Shown: in pieces, positions 63,281 through 64,000 of the stretch | Layout of the letters: every line of letters begins with the position of its first letter | Numbering within the stretch: the stretch's first letter is position 1 | Translations under genes and position numbers: made by a program | Source of the DNA: Cohnella mopanensis | GTDB taxonomy: Bacteria > Bacillota > Bacilli > Paenibacillales > Paenibacillaceae | NCBI RefSeq assembly: GCF_022352055.1 | Contig: NZ_JAKRWM010000004.1 | Location: 186,001-250,000 of the forward strand | DNA: 64,000 bases | Direction: 5' to 3' | Notes under the pieces: model-generated | What the model was told of the DNA's origin: nothing | Databases searched by the model: none | Seen by the model: only the letters and a program-made list of their open reading frames with translations

Positions 63281-64000
63281 ATGAAATATCGTCGGTTGGG
63301 AAATAGCGGGTTGGAGGTATCGGCTTTAGGCTTGGGTACCAACGCTTTCGGGAAGAGAGCGGATCAAGAGGCATCCATTCGGATTATCCATCACGCGATG
63401 GATAAGGGGATTAACTTCATAGATACGGCGAATATCTACGCAGGAACCGAGTCGGAGAGGATCATCGGCTTGGCACTGGCGGGCAAGCGGCACAATGCCG
63501 TCTTGGCGACGAAAGCGGGGCTGCCGAGAGGGAGCGGACCGAACGAGAGAGGATCTTCGCGCTACCATCTGCAGCAAGAGCTGGACAGCAGCCTAAGACG
63601 CTTGAATACGGATTATGTGGATCTCTATCAAATCCACACCTTCGATCCGCATACTCCGCTCGAGGAGACTTTACGTGCTTTAGACGATATGGTGAGCGCG
63701 GGTAAAGTCCGCTATATCGGAGCCTCCAACTATGCGGCTTGGGAGTTAATGAAGGCGCTCGGGATTAGCGAGCTTAGAAGCTTTAGCCGGTTCGTATCGA
63801 CGCAAACGAGCTATTCGCTTGCCGATCGTACTCCCGAACATGAGCTAGTACCGGTATGTTTGGACCAAGGGGTCGGCATCATCCCGTACTTCCCGCTCGC
63901 GGGAGGCATTCTAAGCGGTAAGTACAGCTCGTCTGATCGGGAGCCTGCCGGATCGAGAGCGAATACGGACCCCAGCTTCGGAAGATTTCTAGAGGACAGG
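63281..64000 (+). CDS. Aldo/keto reductase (C-terminus beyond window)
   Basis: ATG 63281 is preceded by GAGGAGGG, and the frame stays open to the window end (240 codons). The TIM-barrel aldo/keto reductase features are clear: MKYRRLGNSGLEVSALGLGTNAFG, catalytic Asp and Tyr in NFIDTANIYAGTESERIIG, Lys in VLATKAG, His in YVDLYQIHTFDP, and GKVRYIGASNYAAWEL. Related to the YajO/YccK (AKR11/12) groups. NADPH-dependent reduction of an unidentified carbonyl. It lies 27 bp after rlmN and is probably cotranscribed. Confidence 0.9.
   Translation, partial: MKYRRLGNSGLEVSALGLGTNAFGKRADQEASIRIIHHAMDKGINFIDTANIYAGTESERIIGLALAGKRHNAVLATKAGLPRGSGPNERGSSRYHLQQELDSSLRRLNTDYVDLYQIHTFDPHTPLEETLRALDDMVSAGKVRYIGASNYAAWELMKALGISELRSFSRFVSTQTSYSLADRTPEHELVPVCLDQGVGIIPYFPLAGGILSGKYSSSDREPAGSRANTDPSFGRFLEDR

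Overview
The window looks like chromosomal DNA from a Gram-positive endospore former of the Paenibacillaceae (Paenibacillus/Cohnella type). The evidence is a complete gerA-gerB-gerC type germination operon, a surface protein with three SLH repeats, YesM/YesN two-component pairs, strong AGGAGG-type ribosome binding sites, TTG/GTG starts and a base composition near 50 % GC. No phage, IS element, CRISPR array, tRNA or rRNA was seen. Genus and species are inference.

Layout. 1-3.7 kb: the N-terminal part of a 7TMR-type sensor protein cut by the left edge, then a TetR regulator and an ABC permease/ATPase pair behind two identical palindromic operators. 3.9-5.7 kb: a C39/papain-like peptidase with a helical N-terminus and a small membrane-anchored partner. 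5.9-8.1 kb: a divergent MFS exporter and WYL regulator sharing one operator region. 8.1-15 kb: a large hybrid histidine kinase (paralogue of the protein at the left edge) and the ger operon. 15.2-17.5 kb: ROK regulator plus MFS sugar-type transporter. 17.6-20.1 kb: a two-subunit gluconate-dehydrogenase-like oxidoreductase. 20.2-22.1 kb: YhcN-like lipoprotein and YitT membrane protein. 22.1-31.4 kb: a carbohydrate module (YesN/YesM, two sugar permeases, binding protein, GH31 glucosidase). 31.6-33.7 kb: a c-di-AMP (ydaO/yuaA) riboswitch and its KimA-type potassium transporter. 34-37.6 kb: the SLH surface protein. 37.7-44.8 kb: a 1.7-kaa pseudokinase/STAND-ATPase/GAF/histidine kinase with its NarL-type regulator, a HAD phosphatase and a histidine phosphatase. 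44.9-50 kb: a chemoreceptor, then the most unusual locus. 50-58.7 kb: small accessory genes (YwnB-like, DHA2 exporter, lipoprotein, nucleotidyltransferase, SDR, Crp/Fnr, MFS/MocR pair), including a decayed Rrf2 regulator and a 51-bp hairpin repeat array. 58.8-62 kb: a Fur-controlled YfiY-YfiZ-YfhA-like siderophore importer. 62.2-64 kb: an RlmN-type methyltransferase and a truncated aldo/keto reductase.

The most interesting system is at 46.8-50.0 kb. A class I isoprenoid-synthase-fold protein with two DDxxD motifs (ComQ-like) is followed by a 78-residue precursor. That precursor has an NHLP (nitrile-hydratase-like) leader and an eight-residue tail ending in Phe-Pro-Trp. A convergent membrane histidine kinase gene overlaps the tail codons. 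The arrangement resembles the Bacillus comQ-comX-comP pheromone locus, in which ComQ prenylates a tryptophan near the ComX C-terminus, but here the leader belongs to a RiPP family. I propose a prenylated NHLP-derived signal peptide with a possible membrane-kinase receptor. This is inference and needs homology searches and chemistry to confirm.
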